From NCBI GenBank assembly GCA_944326475.1, contig CALVEC010000004.1, positions 1-64,000 on the forward strand: a stretch of 64,000 nt of DNA, given 5' to 3'. Below, piece after piece: positions 55,545 to 64,000 of the stretch. Origin of the DNA: Candidatus Gastranaerophilales bacterium. GTDB taxonomy: Bacteria; Cyanobacteriota; Vampirovibrionia; Gastranaerophilales; Gastranaerophilaceae. The notes beneath the pieces were generated by a model. It was not told where the DNA came from and made no database searches. It saw nothing but the letters and a program-made list of their open reading frames with translations. Both the position numbers and the translations under genes were made by a program. Position 1 is the stretch's first letter; each line of letters begins with the position of its first letter.

Positions 55545-56428
55545 TATCTCACCCTTTCATTAATGCTCAAGGCAATCTCCTTCAATACTTCGGATTTTAT
55601 GCCATGCTCCTCAAGTATATCACAAGCGCTCTCACAAAGAAAAGCCAATCGTTTTTTTGCTTCTTCCATTCCGTAAAAACTCAGATATGTAACCTTACCC
55701 GCGGCTTTATCCTTATGAGGTGTTTTTCCGAGGGTTTCAATCGTCGCAGTTTCATCAAGAATATCGTCAGAAATCTGAAAAGCAAGTCCCAGTTTTTCCG
55801 CAAATTCTGTCAATGCCGTAAGGATTTTCTCATCAGCTCCGCCGAGTATTGCACCGATACGCAAAGAGAGTTTGAATAACGCACCTGTTTTATTTTTATG
55901 AATAAAATCAAGTGTTTCCTTACTTATCTGCTTACCTTCTGAAGCAATATCCACAACCTGTCCGGCTATGAGCTTTTCCGCACCTGCATTTATTAAAAAT
56001 TCTTCAAGAATTTTCAGCTTTACTGAATCATCACAAACCGTATGCTGAATTATCATTTGCGGCGCAAAAGACAAAAGCGCATCGCCGGCAAGTACAGCCG
56101 TCGATTCCCCAAAAACTTTGTGATTCGTGAGTTTTCCGCGTCTGTAATCGTCATTGTCCATACACGGCAAATCATCATGAATTAAACTCTGGCAATGAAG
56201 CATTTCAATGGCACAAGCCGCCGGAAGCGCTTTCTCATAGCTGCCGGATAAAACATTACAGGTTTCCAATGTTAAAACCGGTCGTATTCTTTTTCCGCCC
56301 GCCAGAACGGAATAGCGCATAGATTCCCATATTTCTTCCGGATACTGAATTTTCAGATATTCATCCAGTTTTTTATTAACCGCTTCTTTATATGCTCTTA
56401 TTTTTGTTTCTGCTGTACTATTCATCAT
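55544..56428 (-). CDS. ispA: Polyprenyl (farnesyl/geranylgeranyl) diphosphate synthase
   Basis: A 294-aa isoprenoid chain elongase. The first Asp-rich motif DDLPCMD is at residues 85-91 with the MDNDDYRRGKLTNHK context, and the second is DDILDETAT near 219. LAGGKRIRP binds diphosphate. Residues before the first Asp motif suggest a short-chain (C15-C20) product. It overlaps the rsgA end by 11 bases, so the pair is coupled. Confidence 0.93.
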   Translation of the reverse strand: MMNSTAETKIRAYKEAVNKKLDEYLKIQYPEEIWESMRYSVLAGGKRIRPVLTLETCNVLSGSYEKALPAACAIEMLHCQSLIHDDLPCMDNDDYRRGKLTNHKVFGESTAVLAGDALLSFAPQMIIQHTVCDDSVKLKILEEFLINAGAEKLIAGQVVDIASEGKQISKETLDFIHKNKTGALFKLSLRIGAILGGADEKILTALTEFAEKLGLAFQISDDILDETATIETLGKTPHKDKAAGKVTYLSFYGMEEAKKRLAFLCESACDILEEHGIKSEVLKEIALSINERVR

Positions 56429-57440
56429 ATTTTCCTTTATGTGTATCCTGAGTTTCTTTTCTTCTCGATGTTACACGTTTTTTGCTGCTGATTTTTGTCA
56501 ATGTTTTATTATGAACAACTTTTGAACTGCTTTCTGTTTTTGTACCGGAGTATGTAACTTTATTTTTATACTCTTTTGCTTCGTTCACAAATTTTAGATA
56601 ACTGTCATACCTGGTCGAATCTATATTTTCTTTGTTCCTGATTATATTACACCCGACTTCTGATATGTGCAGACAGTCTTTAAATTTACAGTCTTTTTCA
56701 AGTTCGCATATTTCAGGAAACAGTTTGCCTATTTCAGCCGGCATAAGAAAGTCAAATTTTAAATGGCTGAATCCGGGAGTATCAACAAGTCTCGCTGTTC
56801 TGTTATCCATAAACTCCAGTTCAATAATCTCGCAATGTCTTGTCGTATGAGTGCCTCTGCCGGTTTTTTCGCTTATCGGTTTTGTTTTTAAATTAAGGTT
56901 TGAATTTAGTGCATTTGCAATAGACGACTTACCCACGCCTGACGCACCGCACAAAACCGTAGTATTCCCGGCAAGTATATTCTCCAATTCGTTTATTCCG
57001 TTTTTATTAAGAGCAGACGTAAAAACAGCTTCATAACCCAGCGGTTCATATATATTTTTTATTTTTTCAAGCACCTCGGATGTTTTACACAAATCATTTT
57101 TGTTAAAGCAAAGTACCGGTTTTATTTTAAAATATTCACAAAAACACAAATATCTGTTTAGCTGTTCAAAATCCAGCTCCGGTTCTTTTATTGCGGAAAC
57201 GATGATAACTCTGTCTATATTTGCAACTTTAGGTTTTGTTATAAAATTTTTACGGGGAAGAATTTTCACTATAAAAGCCTGTTTTGAATCAAAATTTTCT
57301 CCTTCAAGCTCCACATAATCCCCCACAAATATCTGCTCGCGCTGTTTTTTCAGAATCTCTCTCACTTTACATTCAAACACGCCCTCGTCTGTATTTGTGT
57401 AGTAAAAATCCGAATGTATTTTAAAAATCTGTCCTTTCAT
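56418..57440 (-). CDS. rsgA: Ribosome small-subunit GTPase RsgA
   Basis: A circularly permuted GTPase that checks late 30S assembly. An N-terminal OB domain is followed by the G4 motif NKND, then G1 GASGVGKSS near 167, G3 DTPGF, and a C-terminal zinc site (Cys, Cys, His, Cys in CELEKDCKFKDCLHISEVGC). A Lys/Ser/Thr-rich tail of about 50 residues is added. The ATG at 57440 is 8 bases from a perfect -10, so the mRNA is probably leaderless. The apparent TTG at 57443 is just upstream. Confidence 0.95.
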   Translation of the reverse strand: MKGQIFKIHSDFYYTNTDEGVFECKVREILKKQREQIFVGDYVELEGENFDSKQAFIVKILPRKNFITKPKVANIDRVIIVSAIKEPELDFEQLNRYLCFCEYFKIKPVLCFNKNDLCKTSEVLEKIKNIYEPLGYEAVFTSALNKNGINELENILAGNTTVLCGASGVGKSSIANALNSNLNLKTKPISEKTGRGTHTTRHCEIIELEFMDNRTARLVDTPGFSHLKFDFLMPAEIGKLFPEICELEKDCKFKDCLHISEVGCNIIRNKENIDSTRYDSYLKFVNEAKEYKNKVTYSGTKTESSSKVVHNKTLTKISSKKRVTSRRKETQDTHKGKYDE

Positions 57441-57447
57441 CAAACTA

Positions 57448-57476
57448 ATTATAGCTTATTCAACATGCAATGTAAA
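57448..57476 (-). promoter_or_regulatory. Promoter of the rsgA operon (leaderless)
   Basis: TTTACA (57476-57471), 17 bases, TATAAT (57453-57448) on the minus strand, near consensus. The predicted transcript start is at about 57441, right at the rsgA ATG (57440), leaving no room for a ribosome-binding site. Confidence 0.7.
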
Positions 57477-57534
57477 TTTTTCATATTTTTGATAGAATAG
57501 ATTTTAGGATAAAAAATAAGTAAGAGGAAAGAGT

Positions 57535-59058
57535 ATGCAAGAGCAAAATCATACACAAAATGCCATAAGGAATACAAGAATACAAAAGCTTACGGAACTT
57601 GCCGACAAAGGTATAAATCCTTATCCGTATTCTTTTGACAAAAATGCGTCGGCAAAACACCTCCAGGAAAAGTATGAAAATTTAGCAGCCGGTGAAGAAA
57701 CACAAGATTCTTATTCTGTTGCAGGTCGTGTTATGGCAATGAGAAATACGGGTATGTTCATTGACTTGATGGACGATTCCGGCAAAATCCAAATCTTTTG
57801 CCACAAAGAAAATCTGTCAGAAGAACAAATGAAACTGTTGAAATTGCTTGATATCGGAGATATTGTAGGATTTAGCGGAACTATTAGAAGAACTCCGCGC
57901 GGAGAGCTTTCAATAAAAGCAACTTCTTTAAAACTTTTGTCAAAATCCCTGCTGCCGCTGCCGAACAAACAGATAAGCAAAGAAGTAAGAGAACATCTTG
58001 AAAACTTTAATTCGTTCTCTGATGTAGAAAACAAATACCGTCAGAGATATGTTGACCTCATTGTTAATGAAGATGTCAGAGAAACTTTCAAAAAGAGAAG
58101 CAAAATTATTCAAAAAATAAGAGAATATTTAACCGCTCAGGGCTTCCTTGAAGTAGAAACACCTATGCTGCACCCGCAGGCAGGCGGTGCAAACGCAAGA
58201 CCGTTCATTACCCATCATAATACGCTGGATATGGATATGTTCTTAAGAATAGCTCCCGAGCTTTATTTAAAGAGACTTATGGTCGGCGGATTGTCAGAAA
58301 AGATTTTTGAAATAAACAGAAGTTTCAGAAATGAAGGTATAGACACAAGACACAATCCTGAATTTACAATGATGGAATTATATCAGGCCTATGTTGACTA
58401 TAATGAAATGATGGCACTGACTGAAAATCTCATAAGTACTATTGCCCAGGAAGTTTTAGGCACAATGAAAATAACCTATCAGGGTAAAGAAATTGACCTT
58501 ACCCCGCCATGGGACAGAAAAACAATGATTGGCGCAATTCAAGAGTATACAGGCATAGATTTTGGCGAAGTTTATACTGTACAAGATGCAAAATCAAAAG
58601 CACAAGAAATTGGTATAAATGCAGAAGACTGCGACAACTGGGGGCAAGTTCTTGATTTAATTTTTGAAGAAAAAGTTGAGCCCCATCTCATCCAGCCGGT
58701 GCATATAATCGATTATCCCAGAGACATATCACCTCTTGCAAAAGTTCACAGAGACAATGATCGCCTTACCGAACGTTTTGAAACAAGAGTCAATGGCTGG
58801 GAAATTGCGAATGCGTTTTCTGAATTAACCGATCCGATTGATCAGAGAGCAAGATTTGAAGCCCAGGCGCTTGCAAAAGTCAACGGAGATGAAGAAGCAA
58901 TGGAAATCGATGAAGATTTTATTTGCGCGCTGGAACACGGCATGCCTCCGGCAGGCGGACTCGGCATCGGTATAGACAGAGTGGTTATGCTTTTGACAGA
59001 CTCACCGTCAATCAGAGATGTAATTGCATTCCCGACAATGCGAAAAATTGAAAAATAA
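57535..59058 (+). CDS. lysS: Lysyl-tRNA synthetase, class II
   Basis: A 507-aa enzyme that charges tRNA-Lys. The N-terminal OB fold (VAGRVMAMRNTGMFIDLMDDSGKIQIF) binds the anticodon. The class II motifs are FLEVETPMLHPQAGGANARPF (motif 2 precursor), RSFRNEGIDTRHNPEFTMMELYQAY and GLGIGIDRVVMLL (motif 3). AGAGGA is upstream of the ATG. A strong hairpin terminator follows. Confidence 0.98.
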   Translation: MQEQNHTQNAIRNTRIQKLTELADKGINPYPYSFDKNASAKHLQEKYENLAAGEETQDSYSVAGRVMAMRNTGMFIDLMDDSGKIQIFCHKENLSEEQMKLLKLLDIGDIVGFSGTIRRTPRGELSIKATSLKLLSKSLLPLPNKQISKEVREHLENFNSFSDVENKYRQRYVDLIVNEDVRETFKKRSKIIQKIREYLTAQGFLEVETPMLHPQAGGANARPFITHHNTLDMDMFLRIAPELYLKRLMVGGLSEKIFEINRSFRNEGIDTRHNPEFTMMELYQAYVDYNEMMALTENLISTIAQEVLGTMKITYQGKEIDLTPPWDRKTMIGAIQEYTGIDFGEVYTVQDAKSKAQEIGINAEDCDNWGQVLDLIFEEKVEPHLIQPVHIIDYPRDISPLAKVHRDNDRLTERFETRVNGWEIANAFSELTDPIDQRARFEAQALAKVNGDEEAMEIDEDFICALEHGMPPAGGLGIGIDRVVMLLTDSPSIRDVIAFPTMRKIEK

Positions 59059-59077
59059 TCTGATTATGCTCAATATT

Positions 59078-59107
59078 AAAACACCCCTTTTAAAAAAGGG
59101 GTGTTTT
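59078..59107 (+). terminator. lysS terminator
   Basis: AAAACACCCCTTT and AAAGGGGTGTTTT arms follow the lysS stop by 19 bases, with T-rich sequence after. Confidence 0.85.
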
Positions 59108-59240
59108 GTTTAAAAAAGATAAAAATAACCTGTTTAATGCACGAAAAATTTACAATGTTAATCTAAATAAACACAAATTATATGTAAAATAAAAAATTTG
59201 AGATAAAATATCATTATCTATAGACCATTGGGGAAAATAA

Positions 59241-60623
59241 ATGATAAAAAAAGTATTAATAGCCAACAGAGGCGAAATCGCAATAAGAATAATCAGAGCA
59301 TGCCGGGAACTCGGTATACAGACCGTAGCGGTATACTCACAGGCAGATGCGGATTCACTGCATGTAAGTCTTGCTGATGAAGCATATTGTATCGGACCGG
59401 CACAGAGTGCAAAAAGTTATCTGAACATACCTGCAATAATTTCAGTTGCCCTGACAAGCGGCGCTGACGCAATCCACCCAGGATACGGATTTATGTCAGA
59501 ACGAGCAGATTTTGTAGACATCTGTTCTGACCACGGTATAAAATTTATCGGTCCGACAGCAGAAGCTATGCGAAAAATGGGTGACAAAGCAACTGCAAGA
59601 AAAACAATGATTGCCCATAATGTACCTGTTACCCCCGGTACAGACATAGTGGATGACCTCAATGCTGCAAAAGAATTTGCAAGAACAGCAGGATATCCTG
59701 TTATTGTCAAAGCCACAGCAGGCGGCGGCGGCAAGGGCATGAGAATAGCAAACGGACCTGATGAACTTGAAGAAGCTATTACCCTTTGTCAGACAGAAGC
59801 ACAAAATGCCTTCGGTAACGCCGGAGTATACATTGAAAAATATATTATTAACCCGAGACACATAGAAGTTCAAATAATTGCAGACCAGTACGGCAATGTC
59901 GTTCACCTCGGAGAAAGAGACTGCTCTGTCCAAAGAAGGCACCAAAAACTTCTTGAAGAAGCACCCTCTCCCGCAATAGATGAAAAGACAAGAAAAGCAA
60001 TGGGTGAAGCAGCAGTAACTGCCGCAAAATCAATCAACTATGAAGGCGCCGGCACAATAGAATTTTTGCTTGACCACGACGGTAGCTGGTATTTTATGGA
60101 AATGAACACAAGAATACAGGTTGAGCACTGTGTTTCCGAAATGATTTCAAGCATTGACCTTGTTAAAGAACAAATCAGGGTGGCTTGCGGAGAAAAACTC
60201 TCATTTACACAGGACGACGTACAACTCAAAGGACACGCTATAGAATGCCGAATCAACGCAGAAGACGCCGACAAGGATTTCATGCCCTGTCCGGGAGAAA
60301 TCAAAGGATACATTGCCCCCGGCGGTTTTGGGGTAAGAGTAGACTCTCATTCTTATACCGGTTACAAAATTCCCCCGTATTATGATTCTATGATAGGTAA
60401 ACTCATCTGCTGGGGCAAAGACCGTGAGGATGCAAGAAAAAGAATGCTGCGAGCACTCAGCGAATACGTTATAACAGGTATAAAGACTACAATTCCATAC
60501 CACAAAAAGATTTTAACCAACGATGTCTTTATCTCGGGTAATTTTAACACAGGTTTTATTGCGGAACATATGACCCCGCACAAAGAAGAACAAGAGCCTG
60601 TAAACCCCGTAAACATTGGGTAA
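59241..60623 (+). CDS. accC: Biotin carboxylase
   Basis: The ATP-grasp subunit of acetyl-CoA carboxylase, 460 aa. The N-terminus [23 protein letters not shown] is diagnostic. The ATP loop GGGGKGMR is near 162, and [19 protein letters not shown] and [14 protein letters not shown] follow. No accB precedes it, so biotin carrier protein must be encoded elsewhere. The start has GGGG as ribosome-binding site. A hairpin follows the stop. Confidence 0.97.
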   Translation: MIKKVLIANRGEIAIRIIRACRELGIQTVAVYSQADADSLHVSLADEAYCIGPAQSAKSYLNIPAIISVALTSGADAIHPGYGFMSERADFVDICSDHGIKFIGPTAEAMRKMGDKATARKTMIAHNVPVTPGTDIVDDLNAAKEFARTAGYPVIVKATAGGGGKGMRIANGPDELEEAITLCQTEAQNAFGNAGVYIEKYIINPRHIEVQIIADQYGNVVHLGERDCSVQRRHQKLLEEAPSPAIDEKTRKAMGEAAVTAAKSINYEGAGTIEFLLDHDGSWYFMEMNTRIQVEHCVSEMISSIDLVKEQIRVACGEKLSFTQDDVQLKGHAIECRINAEDADKDFMPCPGEIKGYIAPGGFGVRVDSHSYTGYKIPPYYDSMIGKLICWGKDREDARKRMLRALSEYVITGIKTTIPYHKKILTNDVFISGNFNTGFIAEHMTPHKEEQEPVNPVNIG

Positions 60624-60644
60624 GTGACTATATTTTTTGACTGC

Positions 60645-60671
60645 ACAAGCTTAACATATCGTTAAGCTTGT
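60645..60671 (+). terminator. accC terminator
   Basis: ACAAGCTTAAC and GTTAAGCTTGT arms with loop ATATC lie 22 bases after the accC stop, followed by TTGTTTATTT. Confidence 0.75.
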
Positions 60672-60762
60672 TTGTTTATTTAATAATAAAAGATTAAAAA
60701 TTATAAAAATGTGGAAATAATAAATCAGTAGCGATTGTAAATGAAGGATATTGAAGGACAGA

Positions 60763-60792
60763 TTGTTAACAAAACTTAATAAATCATAAAAT
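60763..60792 (+). promoter_or_regulatory. Candidate promoter of the repeat protein gene
   Basis: TTGTTA (60763-60768), 18 bases, TAAAAT (60787-60792), giving a leader of about 125 bases before the ATG at 60923. The region is otherwise AT-rich. Confidence 0.45.
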
Positions 60793-60922
60793 TTTAGCAC
60801 TTTTTGTTAAACCAATGTGTTTTAAAAAACATAAGTGTAGAAAATCTCATCAGAGGTATCTATGTGCAATAGGCGCTAGTTGTAATTTTATTATTTATAA
60901 AGCCAAGATAAAGGAGAAAAAA

Positions 60923-62797
60923 ATGACTAATGGTATTAATTCATTCGACAACAATGATGCAAACATTAAAAGACTAGGAAACACAAATGCAGGAAAAAGT
61001 GAAGGCACTCCGCGTTATGTTTATCACAATAACGACAAGGGTGATTCTCTGGAGTTGTCGACAAAAAATAAAACCAAAAGAGACAACCCGATTGTAAAAT
61101 GGTTCAAGACAATAGCTCTGGCAACTGCAGTTGCTGCTTCCTCAATGGGTGTTTCATCCTGCACACAGGAAGAAAATTTTGAGGGCAGAGATGTTGTTAT
61201 AACAAACGATGTAACAATTGATATGTCAGTTATGAACGATTTGCTTCAAAAAATTCTTAACAAACTCGATGAAATGAATCAAAATATCGTAGTCGGAAAC
61301 GAAACTATATCAAGCCAAATCACTGATTTATACGAAGAACTTCAAAACGGACACATTGATGACCAACTATTCTTCCAGAAAATAATAGACTTGTTGGGCA
61401 ACATTAACGAAAACGTAGTAGTCGGCGATACAACAACTCAGGAACTCTTAAAACAACTGCTTGAACAATACCAGGCAGGTCAAATTGACTACAAAGAAAT
61501 GCTGAACAAAATCCTCGACGTTCTTGGCAGCATTGATTCATCATTGGAGGATCTTCTCGGTCAGTTCGGCGACTTTGTTAATAACTATAATAAAAATAAT
61601 GAACAGTATCAACAAAACTTTGACCAGATGCTCGATTGGATGTCTACAATAGACTCCTCTATTAAGGACAACCACATTGATATGTCTAAGATAGAAGAAA
61701 TTGTAAGCAACATAACAGTTAGCGGCGGTGCTACACAGGAATCCTTAGATAAGATTCTCCAGGCAATCATCGACGTTAAAAACTCAACAGAAGCAAATAA
61801 ACCTATCACTGTTGAAGACTTAGAAAATGTGCTGAAACAATACGTAAATGACGATAAGGATTACACTGAAATCCTTAACACAATCAAAGAACTCCTTGAA
61901 CAAGGCGGAGTAGGCGGCGGTTCAGGTTCTAACATTACTATCGACCAGTTAGAACAAATCATCAAAGACAACAAAACAGATCTTACCAAAGTTACACAGT
62001 TGATGACTTCAATCCTGAACGCACTGAACAATCTCAACCTTGGCGGTTCAATCGGCGGCGGCGACGGAGATGTTACAGTTAACGTTGACCTCTCAACCAT
62101 CGAAGGCTTGCTCAATGATTTGATTAACAAATTTGACCAGGGCAGAATCGATGAAACAGAACTTCTTGAAGAAATCAGCGGAAAATTAGACAATATGGTA
62201 ACTGTTGAAGATCTTGACGGTCTCCTCAACAAATACTACTCACAGCTCAAAGCTGACAGCGACGAACATACCGCTAACATACTCGATGCAATCAAAGACA
62301 TCACTATAACAGGCGGTACAGGCGTTGATATGGACGCACTTGAAGAACTGATTGCAAAATACGCAAACAACAATGACGATGTCGTTAACGCTCTTGATAA
62401 AATCTACGAAAAAATGGATGAACTTGCTCAAAACAGCGGCGGCGGTTCAGGCTCAGGTATTACTATCAGAGAAATAGAAAACCTGATTCAGCAATACTAC
62501 AAAGATCCGACTCCTATCTTGAGTGAAATCAAAGGTCTTCTTGAAGATTTAGGCACAGGCGACAGAATCACAATGGATCAACTTGAACAATTGCTTGAAG
62601 CAAACAAAACAGACCTTACTAAAGTTACACAGTTAATGACTTCCATATTGAATGCATTACAGAACAATTCCGGTAACGGTGTTGATATGAGCAGTCTCGA
62701 AAGCAAAATCAATTCACTCATTAACACCTACAACAACGGTAACGCAGATTTAAGTGCAACACTTGAAAAAATCCTTGATGCAATTAGATCTCTATAA
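60923..62797 (+). CDS. Large helical repeat protein with late lipobox-like segment
   Basis: A 624-aa protein. AAAGGAG before the ATG at 60923 fixes the start; an in-frame extension to 60815 lacks one. After 59 polar residues comes a hydrophobic stretch (WFKTIALATAVAASSMGVSSC) with VSSC like a lipobox, Cys80. The rest (80-624) consists of helix-forming units with Leu/Ile every 3-4 residues, such as LLQKILNKLDEMNQNIVVG, LLKQLLEQYQAGQIDYKEML and LLNDLINKFDQGRIDETEL, alternating with GGGSGSG or VTVNVD linkers. TDLTKVTQLMTSILNAL occurs twice (near 350 and 562). The pattern suggests a surface-attached fibrous coiled-coil protein. I do not know its family. Confidence 0.75.
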   Translation: MTNGINSFDNNDANIKRLGNTNAGKSEGTPRYVYHNNDKGDSLELSTKNKTKRDNPIVKWFKTIALATAVAASSMGVSSCTQEENFEGRDVVITNDVTIDMSVMNDLLQKILNKLDEMNQNIVVGNETISSQITDLYEELQNGHIDDQLFFQKIIDLLGNINENVVVGDTTTQELLKQLLEQYQAGQIDYKEMLNKILDVLGSIDSSLEDLLGQFGDFVNNYNKNNEQYQQNFDQMLDWMSTIDSSIKDNHIDMSKIEEIVSNITVSGGATQESLDKILQAIIDVKNSTEANKPITVEDLENVLKQYVNDDKDYTEILNTIKELLEQGGVGGGSGSNITIDQLEQIIKDNKTDLTKVTQLMTSILNALNNLNLGGSIGGGDGDVTVNVDLSTIEGLLNDLINKFDQGRIDETELLEEISGKLDNMVTVEDLDGLLNKYYSQLKADSDEHTANILDAIKDITITGGTGVDMDALEELIAKYANNNDDVVNALDKIYEKMDELAQNSGGGSGSGITIREIENLIQQYYKDPTPILSEIKGLLEDLGTGDRITMDQLEQLLEANKTDLTKVTQLMTSILNALQNNSGNGVDMSSLESKINSLINTYNNGNADLSATLEKILDAIRSL

Positions 62798-62819
62798 TCA
62801 AAGGAAGTCAAATAAAACA

Positions 62820-62848
62820 AAAACCCTCTTGTATAAAGAGGGTTTTTT
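62820..62848 (+). terminator. Terminator after the repeat protein
   Basis: AAAACCCTCTT and AAGAGGGTTTT arms, 5-base loop, then TT. It follows the stop by 22 bases. Confidence 0.85.
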
Positions 62849-63000
62849 GTTATCAATTTTGACAGACCGCTCTGTTGTGCAAATTTTATACTAACCCAAC
62901 CTGATATCATACGCTGTTAGGAAAATACAATTTACATATTGAGAGTTCTTCATACTTCATAAAAATGGAAGATTTGAATAAAATTGATTACAAAAAATAC

Positions 63001-63032
63001 AAAGTCAGAGCCTGAAAATTTGCTCTGACTTT
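63001..63032 (-). terminator. Terminator downstream of tRNA-Pro
   Basis: AAAGTCAGAGC and GCTCTGACTTT arms form a stem on the minus strand that follows the tRNA 3' end by 9 bases and leads into GTATTTTTT. Confidence 0.8.
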
Positions 63033-63041
63033 TGTTTTAAA

Positions 63042-63118
<77 letters not shown>

Positions 63119-63179
63119 TCTTTGGTCGCTTTTGTTTAGATTTTCAACAAAATTATATTAAGTCAAAATCGAAAACATT

Positions 63180-64000
63180 TCAAGTCTGCATGTTCGTAGC
63201 TGCAACCTGCATCAATTTTTTCTTATAAAATTCTACCGCGTGGGGGTCTTTTTCGTTGCCCATCAGCCATTTGTAAATTTCTGTAAGCATGTTTGAAATA
63301 TGCGAAAGGTTAAGTCCAAGATGGTGTTTTGAAATTATTTCAAAGGACTGATTTGCACAAAACAAAGCTTTTTCAACCTCATGATTGGCTAAAAGCAACT
63401 CAGCATACATCGTCTTAAACATCATAATAAAATATGGCGAAACATTTTCATCTTTTTCTATATTTAACAAGGCGTTATTTAAAATACCCATTGCAGTGTC
63501 ATTATTGCCTTCAAGCCTTTCTGCCTGAGCAATCAAATACCAGCAAAGATATGTAATATTTTTTATAGCCTTAGCTGATGAAGAATCAAGTACACTGTAA
63601 TAAATCTGTTTTGCCTTTTTGAGATTGTCCATATTTTGATATGCAAAACCTATCATTAAATCGCAAAAATGTTCAATCTGATGCAGACAGTATGAATTAG
63701 ACACAAGTTTTGCCTGATAAATGTAATCTCCGAGAGAATCCCAATCCCTAAGCCTTAATGCTATCATTCCTCTTAATATAGGGTACAAAATCTGCGAATA
63801 TTTATCTTGTGAAAAATCTCTGTTCTCAAATTTATTAAGCTCCGGAGCTATGTTTTGTCCGGTCAGGAATTTTTGCAGCACAAGCAGCAGGTCAAAACAA
63901 GCGTATCTGTTTGCAACTGCGGGTATAATCTCTGAGATTTTTTTCGCAGCATCGGGTTTTAGCTGGATTATGCGGGAAAGTGACACAAAGAACAACGCAT
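63180..64000 (-). CDS. TPR-type repeat protein, 5' end outside window
   Basis: An open frame on the minus strand continues through the window edge at 64000, so the start is missing and at least 273 codons are seen. The product is made of helical pairs of TPR/PPR type (residues such as YCLHQIEHFCDLMIGFAYQNM and NLKKAKQIYYSVLDS, then MYAELLLANHEVEKALFCANQSFEII), as in the superhelical parts of MalT- or SARP-like regulators or scaffold proteins. No catalytic motif is visible. The stop is near the tRNA. Confidence 0.65.
   Translation of the reverse strand, partial: ALFFVSLSRIIQLKPDAAKKISEIIPAVANRYACFDLLLVLQKFLTGQNIAPELNKFENRDFSQDKYSQILYPILRGMIALRLRDWDSLGDYIYQAKLVSNSYCLHQIEHFCDLMIGFAYQNMDNLKKAKQIYYSVLDSSSAKAIKNITYLCWYLIAQAERLEGNNDTAMGILNNALLNIEKDENVSPYFIMMFKTMYAELLLANHEVEKALFCANQSFEIISKHHLGLNLSHISNMLTEIYKWLMGNEKDPHAVEFYKKKLMQVAATNMQT

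Overview
The window reads as chromosome from a low-GC, Gram-negative, non-photosynthetic relative of the Cyanobacteria, most likely a gut-type Gastranaerophilales (Melainabacteria/Vampirovibrionia). This placement is inferred from gene content. There is a homologue of the cyanobacterial clock-input protein LdpA, a DUF3536-type GH57 glucanase, a TatD-associated radical SAM protein, flagellin, type IV prepilin-like proteins with an HGKWAC-type head, and fermentation genes (a ThDP-dependent 2-oxoacid decarboxylase and a korDABC ferredoxin oxidoreductase). No photosynthesis genes are seen. Coding density is high, genes lie on both strands, and there is no insertion sequence, prophage, integrase or CRISPR array.

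Layout. 1-2.9 kb: 5' part of a flagellin gene with an 11-bp G tract, then a secreted GH13 enzyme. 3-7.1 kb: Ski2-like helicase, an unknown phosphoribosyltransferase-like protein, and a radical SAM protein. 7.2-13.2 kb: SNF2 helicase, LdpA-like protein, tilS and hpt in one direction. 13.2-18.2 kb (minus): acyltransferase, TPR membrane protein, MgtC and an orphan OppB/OppC permease pair. 18.5-24.6 kb (plus): decarboxylase, cysS, coaE, a PMT-like membrane protein with a small partner, and a secreted OB-like protein. 24.7-30.7 kb: GH57, korDABC and purine nucleoside phosphorylase. 30.7-32.6 kb: small proteins including a RipA-like membrane protein, a glutaredoxin and a PilZ protein.

32.7-37.7 kb is the most unusual region. 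It is a minus-strand operon of three large paralogous proteins that join a type IV prepilin N-terminus to a long glycine-rich, adhesin-like domain ending in (I/V)(V/I)(S/T)W. One of them carries a 32-serine tract encoded by a 24-bp minisatellite.

38-42.4 kb: leuA, a small membrane protein, phosphoglucomutase and pheA. 42.5-50.3 kb (minus): a Cys-rich secreted protein; rplL and rplJ with an L10-type leader, attenuator and a 45-47 bp tandem repeat array upstream; two unrecognised proteins; and a short fragment of the spc ribosomal operon (rpsE-rpmD-rplO-secY). 50.3-57.4 kb: a possible plus-strand small RNA, a pseudopilin-domain protein, scpB, and a five-gene minus operon (rsgA-ispA-DUF212-histidine kinase-GNAT) with a strong and probably leaderless promoter. 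57.5-64 kb: lysS, accC, a large repeat-containing lipoprotein-like protein, tRNA-Pro(GGG) and a TPR protein cut by the window edge.

Functionally the window mixes translation (ribosomal proteins, tRNA synthetases, tilS, rsgA), glycan metabolism (GH13, GH57, phosphoglucomutase), 2-oxoacid fermentation and an elaborate cell surface (flagellin, pilin-adhesins, lipoprotein-like and Cys-rich proteins). All assignments come from reading motifs and sequence; no database search was possible.
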